From the NCBI GenBank assembly GCA_916613615.1, contig OU744721.1:76947060-77011059 (forward strand): a DNA stretch of 64,000 bases, in the 5' to 3' direction. Positions 12,376 through 24,900 of this stretch are shown piece after piece. Positions within the stretch are counted from its first letter, which is position 1. The number at the start of each line of letters is the position of its first letter. Source of the DNA: Steromphala cineraria. Its lineage: Eukaryota > Mollusca > Gastropoda > Trochida > Trochidae. A model generated the notes under the pieces. That model did not search any database. It worked only from the letters and a program-made list of their open reading frames with translations, and had not been told where the DNA came from. Both the position numbers and the translations under genes were made by a program.

Positions 12376-13790
12376 TATTTGTAGTAGTATACATCAAAGT
12401 GAGTTTCTTTGTCAGCCTTACATACACAACAAATAGTTTGTTATGCATACTTATTTTCCCAGCAATCCGATCGGTCGATATTTCATAGACCCGAAGAAAA
12501 CTAAATCGACCTTGGTCTTAATTTATATAGTTGTGCAATTGATGAGCAAAATGGTCTTTCTCTCGCTTTAAAACAGGTATTAACATAATCACCAGTCTAT
12601 TATTGTATAATTTTTCGTTGAGAGGAGTATTGTAAAAGTAGATGTTTCGATATGGAAACGGTTCTGGACTGCAAAAACCATCAAGACATGGTAAGATGGT
12701 AATTCATGTAATTCTTGATAAATAGCACAATACTTGACGTTTTTGATGACATCGTATTTAGTTTGATAGATTGCAATTATGATAATTAATTAGTTTATAC
12801 GTACCATTGTATCTTTGAAAAGTCAGAATTGTGTACACACATCATTGTAATTCTTAAAGTTTTGATTTGGCGTAATAGTTTGTAAAAAAATCTCGGCATT
12901 TCGACGTGAATGCTTCACTGTTATATTGACATTATGTTTAAATCACGATGAATTGTTGAAAATGTGTGCAGAGATACGATAGTAGTCTGTTATTAAATTG
13001 TTTGATATATATATGTGTGATATTATCGTGATCTATTTTCTGCGAAGGAACAAACTTAAAATGAGATTTTGATTTCATGTACTTTTCTGATTGGAGAAAA
13101 CACATTTTTAAACACTGAAAGTAGCAAATTTATAACATCCTATTTAGCTTTGATACGTAAAAAATACATTATAAGTTGAAATAGATTTAAAATCTCTCAC
13201 ATATTCATCCAATAATGAGCAAAGATCTATAACCTTCACTGGAGAACACTAAGAGGCATTAGGAAAACAGCAGCTACGTTTGAAAGATAAATCGATTAAG
13301 TATTGACCAAGACTAGAAAGGTGTTGCAGCAATGTAGATTATGTTTATTGTTAGCCATATTCATGACGCTTAGAGTTTCCTCAAGTACATTCGATACCAT
13401 GATGCAGCAGCTTGCAATGCGAGTAAGAAGAAACTTGGAAGCAGGAGAAGAAACGTCGATATATACAGTAGCCTTAGTAGAATCTCTTCTGATGTTCCTC
13501 AACGAATATCCGCCGTCTCTTTGCAAACGCCAAACTATAAAAAAAAAAGCTATATATGAAATAATTTCAGAAGGTTGTATTCTGATGATACTTAAATCTT
13601 TTCTGATACATCTTAATACTTAACTCGCTATGGTGGACGAATGACTGCATGAACACTGTCCTGAACAAATGTAAGTTACTTTGACTACTGAATGAGGTAG
13701 GTATAAGTAGTACCTATACAGCAAATCTTTAGAGTTTATAACCATGTTGTCTGTGTATATGTACGGAAAGTCTGATGAGTTTGTTGAGAA
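12376..13790. other. Intergenic, no gene recognised
   Basis: AT-rich spacer between C1GALT-1 and C1GALT-2. A 106-codon open frame at 13303-13623 begins with a hydrophobic stretch. It has no recognisable domain, begins at a non-ATG codon, and is overlapped by an antisense frame of similar size, so it is not called a gene. Confidence 0.4.
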
Positions 13791-13794
13791 TGAA

Positions 13795-13916
13795 CTGAGT
13801 ATGAAACAGCTGTCGTTTTAGTGATCAAATGACCTATCCCTCAACACTGAACAACAGCCCTGCCACGCTGAACGATGCACTAACGTTATTGGGGCAATGT
13901 GGGATTGTGAGTATTT
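13795..13916 (+). other. Candidate 5' untranslated exon of C1GALT-2
   Basis: A GGGATT|GTGAGT donor-like site ends this segment. An AACAGCTGTC-containing part resembles sequence at about 27890-27968 upstream of C1GALT-3, which also ends in a GTGAGT donor. Similar placement before two paralogues suggests a shared leader exon. The evidence is weak. Confidence 0.25.
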
Positions 13917-14261
13917 TCTAGGTTCACTATTTGATTATTGATTAAACTTTGAAGCATATAAAATATATATTTACCCTTAGAATTAACCTTAAACATACCC
14001 TGTTTTATTCTTGCTGTAGATGACTGCTGTCTGACCAATGCTACTTCTCAATATGATAATATATTCATTGATTATTCACACCCGATACGCCTTACAGCAA
14101 CGACAACTTTTGGTTTTGGTTTTATTATATGTACATATTTTTTTCAAATTTTGTTCCACGATACCTAAATATTATTTCGAATTGCTTTAGCTGCATCCCA
14201 CTGAACTTCGTCGGACTGTGGCAGAGTGAAAGCTTAATGCTGTTGCATTTATTCTTTCCAG

Positions 14262-14303
14262 ATGAATTCCAGTTTGTATCAGATGAAGAATGCGAGTGCC
14301 TAA
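14262..14303 (+). promoter_or_regulatory. uORF overlapping C1GALT-2 start
   Basis: If the leader exon begins after the acceptor at 14261, its first three bases are an ATG opening a 13-codon frame that ends at 14303. It is out of frame with the main ATG at 14290 and overlaps it. Such an overlap would be expected to reduce main-frame initiation. This depends on the inferred exon edge. Confidence 0.3.
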
Positions 14304-17049
14304 TGTGGTAGACAGGTACTCACTGTATGGCTTTATCATTGGATTTATCCTGGTCCTTTTCATTCACTTGACTTCATTCAGTTGGACCGCCGAGAATGAA
14401 ATAAGGAAACACTTTAATAATTCTGACTTTACTGATGGCAAGGTACCGCGTATACTATGTTGGATAACTACAATGCCGAAAAACTTCAAGAATAGGACGG
14501 TGGAGGTTCAGGAAACGTGGGGACCCGATTGTGACGTCATGCTTTTCTTCAGTGAACTCTCTGACGTCACAGTACCTGTTATAGGTCTAGGGGTGCCAGA
14601 AGGCAGAGAACACCTAATAAACAAAACTAGAGAGGCGTTGACATATATCTATCATAATTATTACGACAAAGCTGATTGGTTCTTGAAAGCTGATGACGAC
14701 TCATATGTATTTGTTGACAATCTACGTCACTTCCTCTCAAGGAAAAATCCTGATGCCCATCTCTATTACGGGTCGGTGTTCATAACTAAAAACGTAACAT
14801 ATAACAGTGGAGGTGGAGGTTATGTGTTTGGAAGACAAGTATTACAGAAGATTGTAACGAATTTTGGTAAAACATCGAGGTGCATCTTTAACGACCAACC
14901 GGAGGATAAAGGGGTTGGAGAATGTCTGGAATCTCTTGGAGTGGTTCCTGGAGATAGTACTGACCAGGACGGTCTGGAAGTGTTCCACTGGTCATCGCTG
15001 TCCATGTTCGGGAGAGGACCGGAACATGCACCAGATTGGGCTTATGATCTCCAGCCATTCTGGGTGAGCTTATTTTGTTCTCATGATAAAGAAGAGTGCC
15101 TTTGATCTACTATGATTTCGAAACGAATGTCTCGATATATAGAGGATACTAAATGTACTTTTCCAAAAAAAGAAAACCAGGCTTATTTCATTGAGTGTCA
15201 TGGGTAAAGTTGATATTTCACGAGTGGCGCAGCCTGGTATTTGTAAAACTATATTAAATATTCTATCTAATATGATATTTTAATAAGATAGGAATCACTT
15301 TAAAACTGGAAAGGTACTCCTATTTGTACACACAGCTGAAAGTAGTTCCGGTGTAATATAGTAGCTTTTCCCTCACAGCTAAATTCCCCTCCGGAAAAAG
15401 GGCTATATACATGTAGCACCCTTTCCCCCCGGAAAAAGCACTATATAGCGACGGCTACATAGCAGATTTTCTGCTTTATAGCCAATTTTCCTCCACCAAT
15501 ATGTCTTTTGTAATAGATGTAAAACATACTTTACGTGTTAAATTGCGATGGAATTGATGTAGTGAACAAAACTAACATAAGGAATTGGGTCTATCATGAT
15601 CAATGTACAGTTTATAATTTGAAATTAAATTATATATTAAAAATATATTAAATTATTATATTAAAATATATATTACATTTACAATTATATATGTATTACA
15701 GATAGATATTATAAATATAATTGGTCTGGCACTCAGAGTTAATTTCATATGAATGAAACCTTCAAACCTTATAAACACTTTAATAACGTGTGCTTAAATC
15801 ATCTGTAAAGAAAGCATTTCGCCATCACGAACCAGGGGTTCCTAACACTAAACCTGGTCTCACTCCAACCCTCACTAACCCTAACCAAACTCTAACCCTA
15901 ACTCCAACCCTAACACAACTGAAACCCAAACTCTAACACTAGTCAAACCCTAACCCTCACTAACTCTAACCCTAACCCTAACCCAACTTTAACCTAAACT
16001 CTAACCCTAGTCAAACCCCAACTCTAATTTACCCTAACCCAAAAGCTAACCCGAACCATAACTGAACGTACTCTAACCCAAGGATCAGGGTTGAGGTTAA
16101 ACTATGGTTAGTTTGGGTAAGGGTTAGAGTTAGCGTTAGGCTAAGGTTGGGGTTAGACTAAGGATAGGGTTAGTTAGGATTAGACTGAATAATAATTATG
16201 GGCATTTATAAAGCGCTATATCCATGCATAAGGTGCATGCCAAAAGCGCATTGAATTGTTGGAAAGGCGAGGGTTAGGGTTAGTGTTAGGGTTAAAACAA
16301 TACAGGGGGAAGTTCTTGATCTTGATACGATGCTCTTCTATGTTGTTCTATGCTCTTCTATGTTATACTATGCTCTTCTATGTTATACTATGCTCTTCCA
16401 TGTTCTATGCTCTTCTATGTTATACTATGCTCTTTCAGCTTTGGAACATTGTTTAAAACAATATAGGGGAAATTCTGCTATATAGCCGTTTCCCCCCCCC
16501 CCCCCCCCCCCTGTGGTGTGTTAGGGGGGAAAAACGGCTACAAAGCGGAAAAGGTACTATGGAGCCATCTTTCCCCCTGGGGAAAAAACGCTATATAGTG
16601 CTTTTTCCGGGGGGAAAGGATGCTATATAGCCCTTTTTCCGGGGGGAAATTTGGCTAGGGTGAAAAGCTACTATATTACACCGGCACCTGACCAGTGACA
16701 GTCACTGTTGCCTGACAGTTTATTTAACTGATGAAACCAAGTATATCTTCGCTGATCATATAATAAAGTATACCTTCCATTTCCATCATTGACCTGTAAA
16801 ACATTATTATCACATAAATCAAAAATTGCAGAATCAAACATATTTCAATTAAAATATTTAAAAATAAGTTGGTTTTTTTTGTATAAATATCATACAGATA
16901 GATCGACTGTTTGTTTACAGAGGTCACCGAACATAGTGAGTAACGACTCGGCGACCTTCCACTACATGGGCCCGGACGAGATGCGAGTGTTTCACTACCT
17001 TACTAAACTTCTCAAGGTCGTAGGACATCATCGACCGACTTGGTACTGA
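14290..17049 (+). CDS. C1GALT1: C1GALT1-like core 1 beta-1,3-galactosyltransferase, gene 2
   Basis: Two coding exons: 14290-15063 (donor GTGAGC) and 16921-17049 (acceptor TTTACAG), both phase 0, giving 300 residues. The start is the ATG of MRVPNVV, 28 bp after an acceptor-like TTTCCAG at 14253-14261. Transmembrane anchor at ~11-28; an N-glycosylation site NNS at 43-45; RILCW at ~54; QETWGPDC; KADDDSYV with DxD at 135-137; SGGGGYV; PEDKGVGECLESLG; GDSTDQDGLEVFHW. The C-terminal exon gives SATFHYMGPDEMR and ends TWY. Gene 1 is split by an intron near KPRILCW, whereas this copy and gene 3 are continuous there. The second intron (1.86 kb) contains a nested transposon pair with telomere-like repeats. 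Family activity: Golgi UDP-Gal to GalNAc-O-Ser/Thr transfer; substrate inferred. Confidence 0.9.
15840..16295. repeat. Interstitial telomere-like repeats, two orientations
   Basis: Degenerate CCCTAA-type repeats occupy about 15840-16080. TTAGGG-type repeats follow at about 16085-16190 and 16262-16295. The order is C-strand then G-strand, opposite to a telomere-fusion scar. The block lies inside the nested element at 15352-16680. Confidence 0.8.
16326..16436. repeat. Short tandem repeat ATGCTCTTCTATGTTATACT
   Basis: About five imperfect copies of a ~20-bp unit built on ATGCTCTTCTATGTT, inside the nested element. A run of about 18 C follows near 16494, where base accuracy may be poor. Confidence 0.75.
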
Positions 17050-17137
17050 CGCTCGGCGAGATGTGAGAACCAATCTAGATTTGGCTTAAGGCACCATTCG
17101 AACGCCTTTAATCCGCCATCTCGAAATATTAGCATTT

Positions 17138-17225
17138 CGAGAAAACAAATGTGCTGTATTATTCTAATTCAATAACCAAATTAGGAAATAACTACTTGAT
17201 TGATGGAAGAGGAGCATATTTACAA
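17138..17225. repeat. Dispersed repeat shared with 36330-36412
   Basis: GAAAACAAATGTGCTGTATT and GAAGAGGAGCATATTTA match 36330-36412 in the same order and orientation. Each copy sits just outside one gene of the C1GALT1/PBLD cluster. It may be an element end or a relic of the segmental duplication. Confidence 0.5.
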
Positions 17226-18932
17226 ATAATTCATACTAAAAGTTATCAGTTACGACGACCATTTTGTCTTAGTAATGAATCCCGTGATCGTAGCTTTATT
17301 TCGCGATGTTTTTATTTTTTGAATCGTTAAATCCTGTACAACTGAAATGTTAACCCAACAAACATATTTGAAATTAAGTGTGAAATTAGCATGTAAAAAT
17401 CGTGGTACTGACACTTGGCGAGATGTGTGCTGCAAAAGCTTACATGATATCAACCTTTAAAAGAGTTAGTGAGGTTCTGTTTAGCGTCGGCTGAGTCCTT
17501 GGAAGATACGAGAACTCGATTGTTGAACAATCTCAGGTGATCGTGTGTTGAGATTGCAACACACAAACGTTAAGGAGAATTATCTTGAGCAATATATGTA
17601 ACAGCATATATGATAAGGGTATGATGAAATACTAATATGATGGATGATAAAGGTAAATAAGAAATGACGGTGTCGTTGTAGTAGTCACGTTATGATTTGA
17701 TATACTGATTAAAATTTTGGTCTAATTTGAAACGTTTGATTGCAAAATACTTTGTATGTGACAAGACCAACAATTGTCATTAAATTAAACATGCACAGAG
17801 AAAGAAATTACAATTGACTTTTGTATCGTACCAAAAATGAATGAATTTTTTATGATAATAATAAGAAGCAAAAGATTTCCCAGGTTGAGTTTCATTTTGT
17901 CATGGTTTTTTATATTAAATTACGCATAGACTTAAGACGTGTGATTTTAGATTTTTTTGAGTTCATCATGTTGCTGATGGACAATCTGATCATGTTGTGT
18001 CTTACTCTTATGATGGAAAATTTGACCGAATGGCATTTTTCATACAACAATAACTTGATTTGAACTTAATGTTTGGATAATTTAAGTATTCTTGACAGAG
18101 AACAAAAATAGAATAAAGAAATGAAATAAAAAAAAAAAAAAATAATAAATATAAATATAAAACGAAATTGTATTTGAATATTTCATTTGTCCAAGAGTTT
18201 CCAATAATTACTAATATGTCAAGGCTACCTCACATAGTTACAATAATTGAATAGAATATAGTTTATCTACTAATATTCACTGCCATGCAAAGGGATAAAA
18301 TAGAAAATCTTACCTGAGGACCCTGATAAATCTAATTATCTACATACATTGCATTATGAATTGTGTATGTAGATTGAAACGCATAAGTCTACTGCATCAA
18401 ACCACTTAATAGTTTATTCAAGATTTATATTTTCAAACGTACACGCATTACATATATGCGTAAAAAGCATTTTTTTACTTTCTTACCTTGTCTGCGTTCA
18501 CAAACAGCATTTATTTGCAATCGATACTAAAAGGTAACCCTTTTGTGCATGAAATTACCATTTCCAAAAACTAGATTAGAATCGTTTTTGTCGTTTTTCT
18601 TGAAAACAATCGCAGGAACAGTAGGGTACTACCACAACGTTTGACTGGCATCTGTGTATAAAAACACTATGAAAAAGATTGAACGACAAAATTGATAACA
18701 TTTGTTTTACTACATACTACAGCAAGAAAACAAAAATCTGTGTAAAAGACATTTTGTTGAGCATTAAGGTTGGCAACGACCTATAAAATCTGCATAAGGG
18801 TTGTTATTCATTTGGTGTTTAAGTTTAAACAATTTTTCTCCTGAAAATAGTCTTCAAGTTAAAATTCAAAAACTCCAAAAAGTCAGATCAATAATAAATG
18901 AAAACCTCTTTCATCAACACAATTTTTCAACA
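17226..18932. other. Intergenic between C1GALT-2 and PBLD-1 3' ends
   Basis: AT-rich spacer between two convergent genes. It contains a 15-bp A run near 18128 and a small hairpin ATCTACATACA…TGTATGTAGAT at about 18338-18374. No gene is recognised. Confidence 0.4.
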
Positions 18933-21900
18933 TCAGAAGTTCATGACAGCGTCCATGACAAAAGCAGTTTTGCCCATCAGTTGGACTCTGTCTCCACACA
19001 GTCTGATCTGTATTTCTCCTCCTCTGCTGGAACACTGTCTCGCTGTGGAGGGAGAACAGATGGCGATAAAATTCATTTAGATAGATTAATTTAATAATAA
19101 AATAAGTCATTAAGTTTAGAACACTGAACACTGTCTTGCTGTGGAGGGAGATCAGATGGCGATATATTTCTTTTAGATAGATTAATCTTTATGAAAATGA
19201 AAAAAAAAACGTGTACGAAATTTATTAACGATTTACAATAACTCAGTAAAATTTGAAATACGAAGTGACTGGTGCATCTTTGTTTAAATATTGCAACGAT
19301 TGATTGTTGCATTTATAGTTATATCACTCATTGATATCATTTGTTCATATGATAAAATAAGAAATCGTACAAATCTCGAACACGTTATGAAATGCCTCTA
19401 AACTTACAGAAGAATTCAATCTTGCAAAGTTGTTGTGACCAATAATGCGCAAGAACCGTCTGCGCAGAGCCTGTAACCGGATGTTCTGGTGCGTTGACCC
19501 ATGGGAAGAAGCATCGAGACACGAAGTCATAAGGGGCGCCACTTGAACTCTGGTAGCCATCTTCTGGAGGCCCTCTAGTGGTGACGATAAGACCCCTTAA
19601 TCTATCAGTAGACCTCCTCATGGCGTTAAAATCTGGTTCCCACGCTTCAAATTCTTCTCTTAAATAAAAGTGAAATGTCTTCTTGTCAGAATAGTTCAAT
19701 ATACAACATTTCACTCTTGCTAAATAGTGCACATCCGTTACATATTTTTTCCTCTCATTTACTCAAATTCTACATTCTAAGCATAAAAGGATTTATTGAC
19801 GAGATAACTATATTCCTCTGAAAAATAAGAAACATGTAAAATTCGGATTATTTCTATCTTGATTGAATTCATGTTTATGGTTGGGTGTTGTATTGAAGAA
19901 GTTTGATAAATGAACAAATATACTTGATGCTTTAATATATATAAGAACAGACTCTTCCGTGTGCGTGTTCTTGTTTATTTAATAAAGTTATATATATTTT
20001 AAGTTTATAAAAGAAAATGTCATCATTGATATGTTTAAGCTATCAACAACGTGAGACATAAAATCCAACACGTTTTATGCGTTGTTCCTATTATAGAAGA
20101 ATTCTGTAGGCAAGAACTCTTCCACATCGGTTAGATTTTGTGAAAAAACACAAATAGCTTGTCAGATACAAAATCAAAGGCTGTACACACAAAAATCAGA
20201 TTTCTCGGCCTGGATTTAGGTATGTGATAGGTTGATAAACAGCCTTCTTGACAGAAACCGTCTTTCTTACACGATAGAGACATATATGATACACAGTTGG
20301 TGTTCCTTACACTCTATCTCATGTAGTACTAATAAAAGGAGAAACCATGATACCGAGTATATGGTAAGGTTGTGGACCCTGATAGGAAGTAAAATCCTGA
20401 GGATGCGAAGCATCCTTTGGATTTAAATGACTATCAGGTTCTACTACCTTACATTATACGAGGTTGAATGGTTTCTCTGTATTATCAACTGCTGAAGTTA
20501 ATACAGAACAACGTGTATTTCCACAAAATTAAAAACTATGTCATGAATATCATCATCTTTATTCACAGAAGGCAACATTTCAACTTGTAAATCAATATCT
20601 TATGATACAAATACTTTTAATTTTATCATCCAAACTTTTTAGAATGCCAATCCCAAATGTTTCTTCTCTTTTTTGAAGTTTTGCCAATGCTTGTCACTTG
20701 AAATGCCCTTTACACTCACCTTGACCACTCGTCCTGCAGTCTGACCAACAGGTACTTGCGGGAGTCGCAGTACACGATGTCCCTCATGCCAGGTACGTCG
20801 CCCAGACTCTGGAGAACACAAAGGTCTAATGATGTCCACATGATACTTATGAATTAGAGGGAGTGTTTTATCGGCAGTCTTAGATGACCCAAAATAGGGG
20901 TCTTGTACCTTACCTATTATTTTTAACACCAGTGTAGCGCCGTCGGTTTTAAACTTAATTTTGCGAAGGTTGAATAACAATGAATCCTGGAAATTTTACA
21001 AACACAACTATTTATCTTCTAATTCTTCCCCAGACAATGACCTACCTTGATAAGATCTTCATGTTGATTCTGATCCTGAAAAATGAAGAAACCTTAATTA
21101 AAACTGTTCTTATGGTATTCATAACTCTTGTAAAATAAGATGTTAATGAGTGAGTGAATGAATGTGTTATTGTTTTACGCCGCTTGTGCAATATTGAAGC
21201 CATTAGCGGAGTTTTAATGAGTGATAATCATGTAACACGTACATCGTCGTTATGTTTTCAACACACATAAGAGGGTAGAGAACAAAGTACACGTGCTTAA
21301 GTAGACATTATTTTACTACTACAAATCATCCTGTCTCAGGGTACGAACGTTACGCTAACTCCACTAATCTGTACCCTGGGCTCAGAAGCTAGATTCGCTC
21401 GCGCAGCCCGACTTGGGGTATTGCCAAACAAATCATTTTCTCGTTGAAATTTCATCGAGAAGGTGGCGAGAAAATGATTTGATTGGCTATATCCTAAGTC
21501 AGGCCGAGAGTGCAGATAAGTGGAGTTGGTGTAACGTTCGTACCCTGAGACAGGATGACTTCAAATATGTGTCGTTCAGCAAAACTATTGTTAGCTTTAT
21601 TTCCAACACCGTTGAGGATGCTCCACCTCTTCTACAGCCACGCCCACCGGGAAATCCACGTGAGTGTAATCACCTTCCTTCTTCACAGTCAGGTCTCCAC
21701 TCAACGTCTTGAACACAACCCGCTCCTGATTGTTACCTGAGAGGGACGGAATTGTCAACGCAGTGAGTCAATGATAAATGTTTATGTTAGAGAGGGGGGT
21801 TCGAATTTGTAAATATTTAATAACAACATGGCATTTATTCAAATTGTGAAGCATAGTTGTGCATGTTTGTTGATATATCTTGTATTAAAGGGACAGTAGC

Positions 21901-24900
21901 ACTTGTTCATGAAATGTTATTTTCTACCAATGTTTTCAAATAAAAATTGGTTTATGGCAAATTGATATATTCAGAGGGTCACACATCTTATTATTCATCC
22001 ATTTTATTGGTGATCATTGCAAAATTAACAAGTATCTTGCGAAAACTGCTATTTTAAAAAACATTATCATCCAAAAGTGGCTACCACAGTAGATATCGCT
22101 TTTCTGAGATCAAGCGATATCTACAAGCGATATCTACATTGTAGATATCGCTACAATCAAATCGTCATAATCCTATTACATCATCAGTTAAATGACATCA
22201 CAAGGCTTAGGCATCACTTAGAACACAAATGACAATACTATGACGTCACAAAGTTCATGGCGTAACAATGCTATGATGTCATAATGCTGATGACGTCACA
22301 ATGCAATGACCTCACTGTTCAAGTAGTCTTATGACAGTTTTGTGTTCAGAGAGAGAGAGAGAGAGAGAGATTCTTTATTTCCTCCAGAAATATATCCGAA
22401 GATTACATGAACAAACATAGTTAATCAGTCAAGTGAGAAAGATATTACACAATAATGGTACACATCAATACAATTACACATTGAAACATAAATCCATTGT
22501 TGCATGTATTTCAAAATATATTTACAGTCGATATAATACAAATGCAGGAAAACTAGTCACTAGTCGTATACATTGTCTAGGTATGTTTTATTGCTATAGA
22601 GGAAGTTGGCAAATTCAAGCAAAACTATGGTTCTTTGTCTGTGGTCGATAGCATATACTGAGCTCTCCTTTCTTCCAAAAAGAAATGATAGTTGTTCATC
22701 TTCATCTTGTGTTTCAAATCTTATATAGGTGTTTATTTGTAGCAGATCAAGCAGAGAGGAGTAAAATGCGTTTCTTTGTTGAATAAGTTCTTCACAGTGG
22801 AGAATGATGTGCTTGTCTATATCATAGGCATGTTTCTCACATGTGGGACATTTTGTAGATATTTTTGATCTTGAGCCAACTTTAACACAGAGCTGGAATT
22901 TCATTCTATGGTTTGGAAACAGGAGTGCAAGGTGCCAGTAGTAGTGCAGGGAGAGTTCAGTGTGTACAGTCAAGTAACGTGACAGTCCTAAATCAAGAGA
23001 TAATTTGTTCCTCCACAGTGCATGTTCATATTGCAATACGGCGTTCTTGACGATCTTTTTCCATTCATATTTCTTTGGAAAATGTCCACATTCAATGTAA
23101 TTATAGAGGTAGTTTGATAGTCCATATTTATGCATGGTTGATGTGATTTCACTGCTGATAGTTAAAGACCGGGTGTTGTTCACATAACATCTAATGAGAC
23201 TTGCACAAAATATATTCTTTGGACATGTGTTGAAAGGCATATTGAACAGGCGAGCGGCGAATTGTAGTTTACATGTATCTATATATCCAATCATAGTTGT
23301 CAAGCCTAGGTTTGCTGTAGCACTTAATGTCGGCGACCTCTTTGGAAGACCTTGAACACATCTTGCAAAGTATTTCTGTGTCTTTTCTATTAGGTCATTG
23401 TCCTTTCCTTTAATGTCATTGATTAATTCACATCCATAAAAACTTCCTTTTAATATTACACTTTGCCATATCTTCACAGAGATACTTGGGTTAATTTGAA
23501 AGTACGTTATTCCTAGTGGTCTCAATGAGTTAAACGTCTTTCTAGCCTTTGCACAGTCATTCTCAATTTTATTTTTCCATGATAGATTCTTTGTTAGTAG
23601 TACTCCTCCAAATGTCACTGAATCTGCTATATTTAGAGTTGTCTCTCCAAGATGGCAATTGGTGGGCATTTGTAGAGATCTTGACTTCGAAAATATGATA
23701 AGGGTGCTTTTTGTAGCATTGTAAGTGAGGCGCCACTTTGAGGCATATGAATTTACTACATCCAGTTCAGATTGGAGACCTCTTGGTGATGTACTTACAA
23801 GGGTTGTATCATCAGCCAGTACTACTGTAGGTATGTCTTCTCCACATACTTGTATGCCACATTTTGCCTCTCTCAGGGATGATATGAGGTCGTTTATATA
23901 TACAAGAAATAACCAGGCAGATAACACCCGACCTTGACCAACTCCTTGTAGAACAGGATATATCTCTGAATTCTCACCCTTGTAGTTTACATATGCAAAA
24001 CTATTGGAATAGCTGTGCTTTATGAGTTTCCACAGGTTTCCACGAAGTCCAAGATTAAAAAGCTTCAGGAAAAGTCCGTCATGCCAAATTCTGTCGAAAG
24101 CTTTTTCATTATCTAAAAACGCTGCAAATACACATGAGTCATTGTTCAGATACTGCTTTATACTTTCAACAAGGGTATATACTGACATCAGTGCGCCGTG
24201 TTCTTTTCTGAATCCAAACTGAAGTTTATCTGGGAATTCAGGATTATGTTTGTTCATCCATTTGGTTATTCTATTCAGAAGTAACTTTTCGAAAAGTTTA
24301 GACAAGCATGACGTCAGTGTGATGCCTCTGTAATTGCGTGGGTCAGATTTCGCCTTTTTGCCTTTATAAATAGAGATGACCATACCAAGTCTATGGGCCA
24401 GGGGCGTATATTGTTTTTCTCGAATTGCATTGAATAAAACACATAGGTGCTTGATAAGCGTGTTTCCTCCATGTATGATATGTTCGTTTGTTATCTGGTC
24501 TGGACCTGGCGACTTGTTTCTGCTAAGGGATTGCACTTCGCTTTTAACTTCTGTAAATGTGAAGGGTAGTTCTACACTATCGCTGTCTTCCATTTCATGG
24601 TCTATTGTATTTATATCAGAAGACACTTGGGTGAGATTCTCTATTTAAACACCTTTCAATCGTTTGGCGTGAGTAAATTTTGAGGTTAGGTTCGAGTTCC
24701 TGACAATTGGTTATATTTTCAATGTTTGGCGAGGTACCTCTATTTCCCTGTAGGAACGATTTACGTAGTTGCTTGCATAACAATTTCAAACGCGATGCAT
24801 TACATTAGTATTTGACGTACATTTTACTAAAATGCGTACGTATTATTCAAAGTAAACATAAGATTGCTTCAGTTTTTCATTTGAGTACTCGTTTAAATGG

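Larger units (their letters stand above)
15352..16680. mobile_element. 1329-bp nested TIR element with CCGG target duplication
   Basis: Starts TGTAATATAGTAGCTTTTC and ends with the complement. Imperfect terminal inverted repeats reach about 95 bp and carry recurring CCGGAAAAAG and GCTATATAG blocks. CCGG occurs at 15348-15351 and again at 16681-16684, while the related copy at 7460-7860 has a single CCGG at that point, giving an empty-site comparison. The interior has telomere-like repeats, a short tandem repeat and a C tract. No transposase frame is present. Superfamily unassigned. Confidence 0.8.
15125..16770. mobile_element. Foldback-containing element, copy B (inverted), interrupted
   Basis: Reverse-complement relative of 7460-7860. 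Matching segments are 15134-15351 and 16681-16770 (…TTTATTTAACTGATGA… and GATCATATAATAAA). One arm of the long palindrome is largely deleted here. It is split at CCGG by the element at 15352-16680. It lies within C1GALT-2 intron. Confidence 0.6.

Noticed and set aside
13296..13623. Overlapping sense and antisense frames of 106 and 76 codons, one with a hydrophobic N-terminus
   Set aside because: No homologue recognised, the sense frame lacks an ATG start, and the overlap shows that at least one is chance; no splice or promoter support.
10626..14560. TGACGTCA (CRE) sites inside C1GALT1-like exons
   Set aside because: They arise from codons for the conserved Asp-Val-Thr and Cys-Asp-Val stretches and recur between paralogues for protein reasons.
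15840..16295. Chromosome-end fusion scar
   Set aside because: The orientation is CCCTAA then TTAGGG, the reverse of head-to-head fused telomeres, and the block sits inside a TIR-bounded element.
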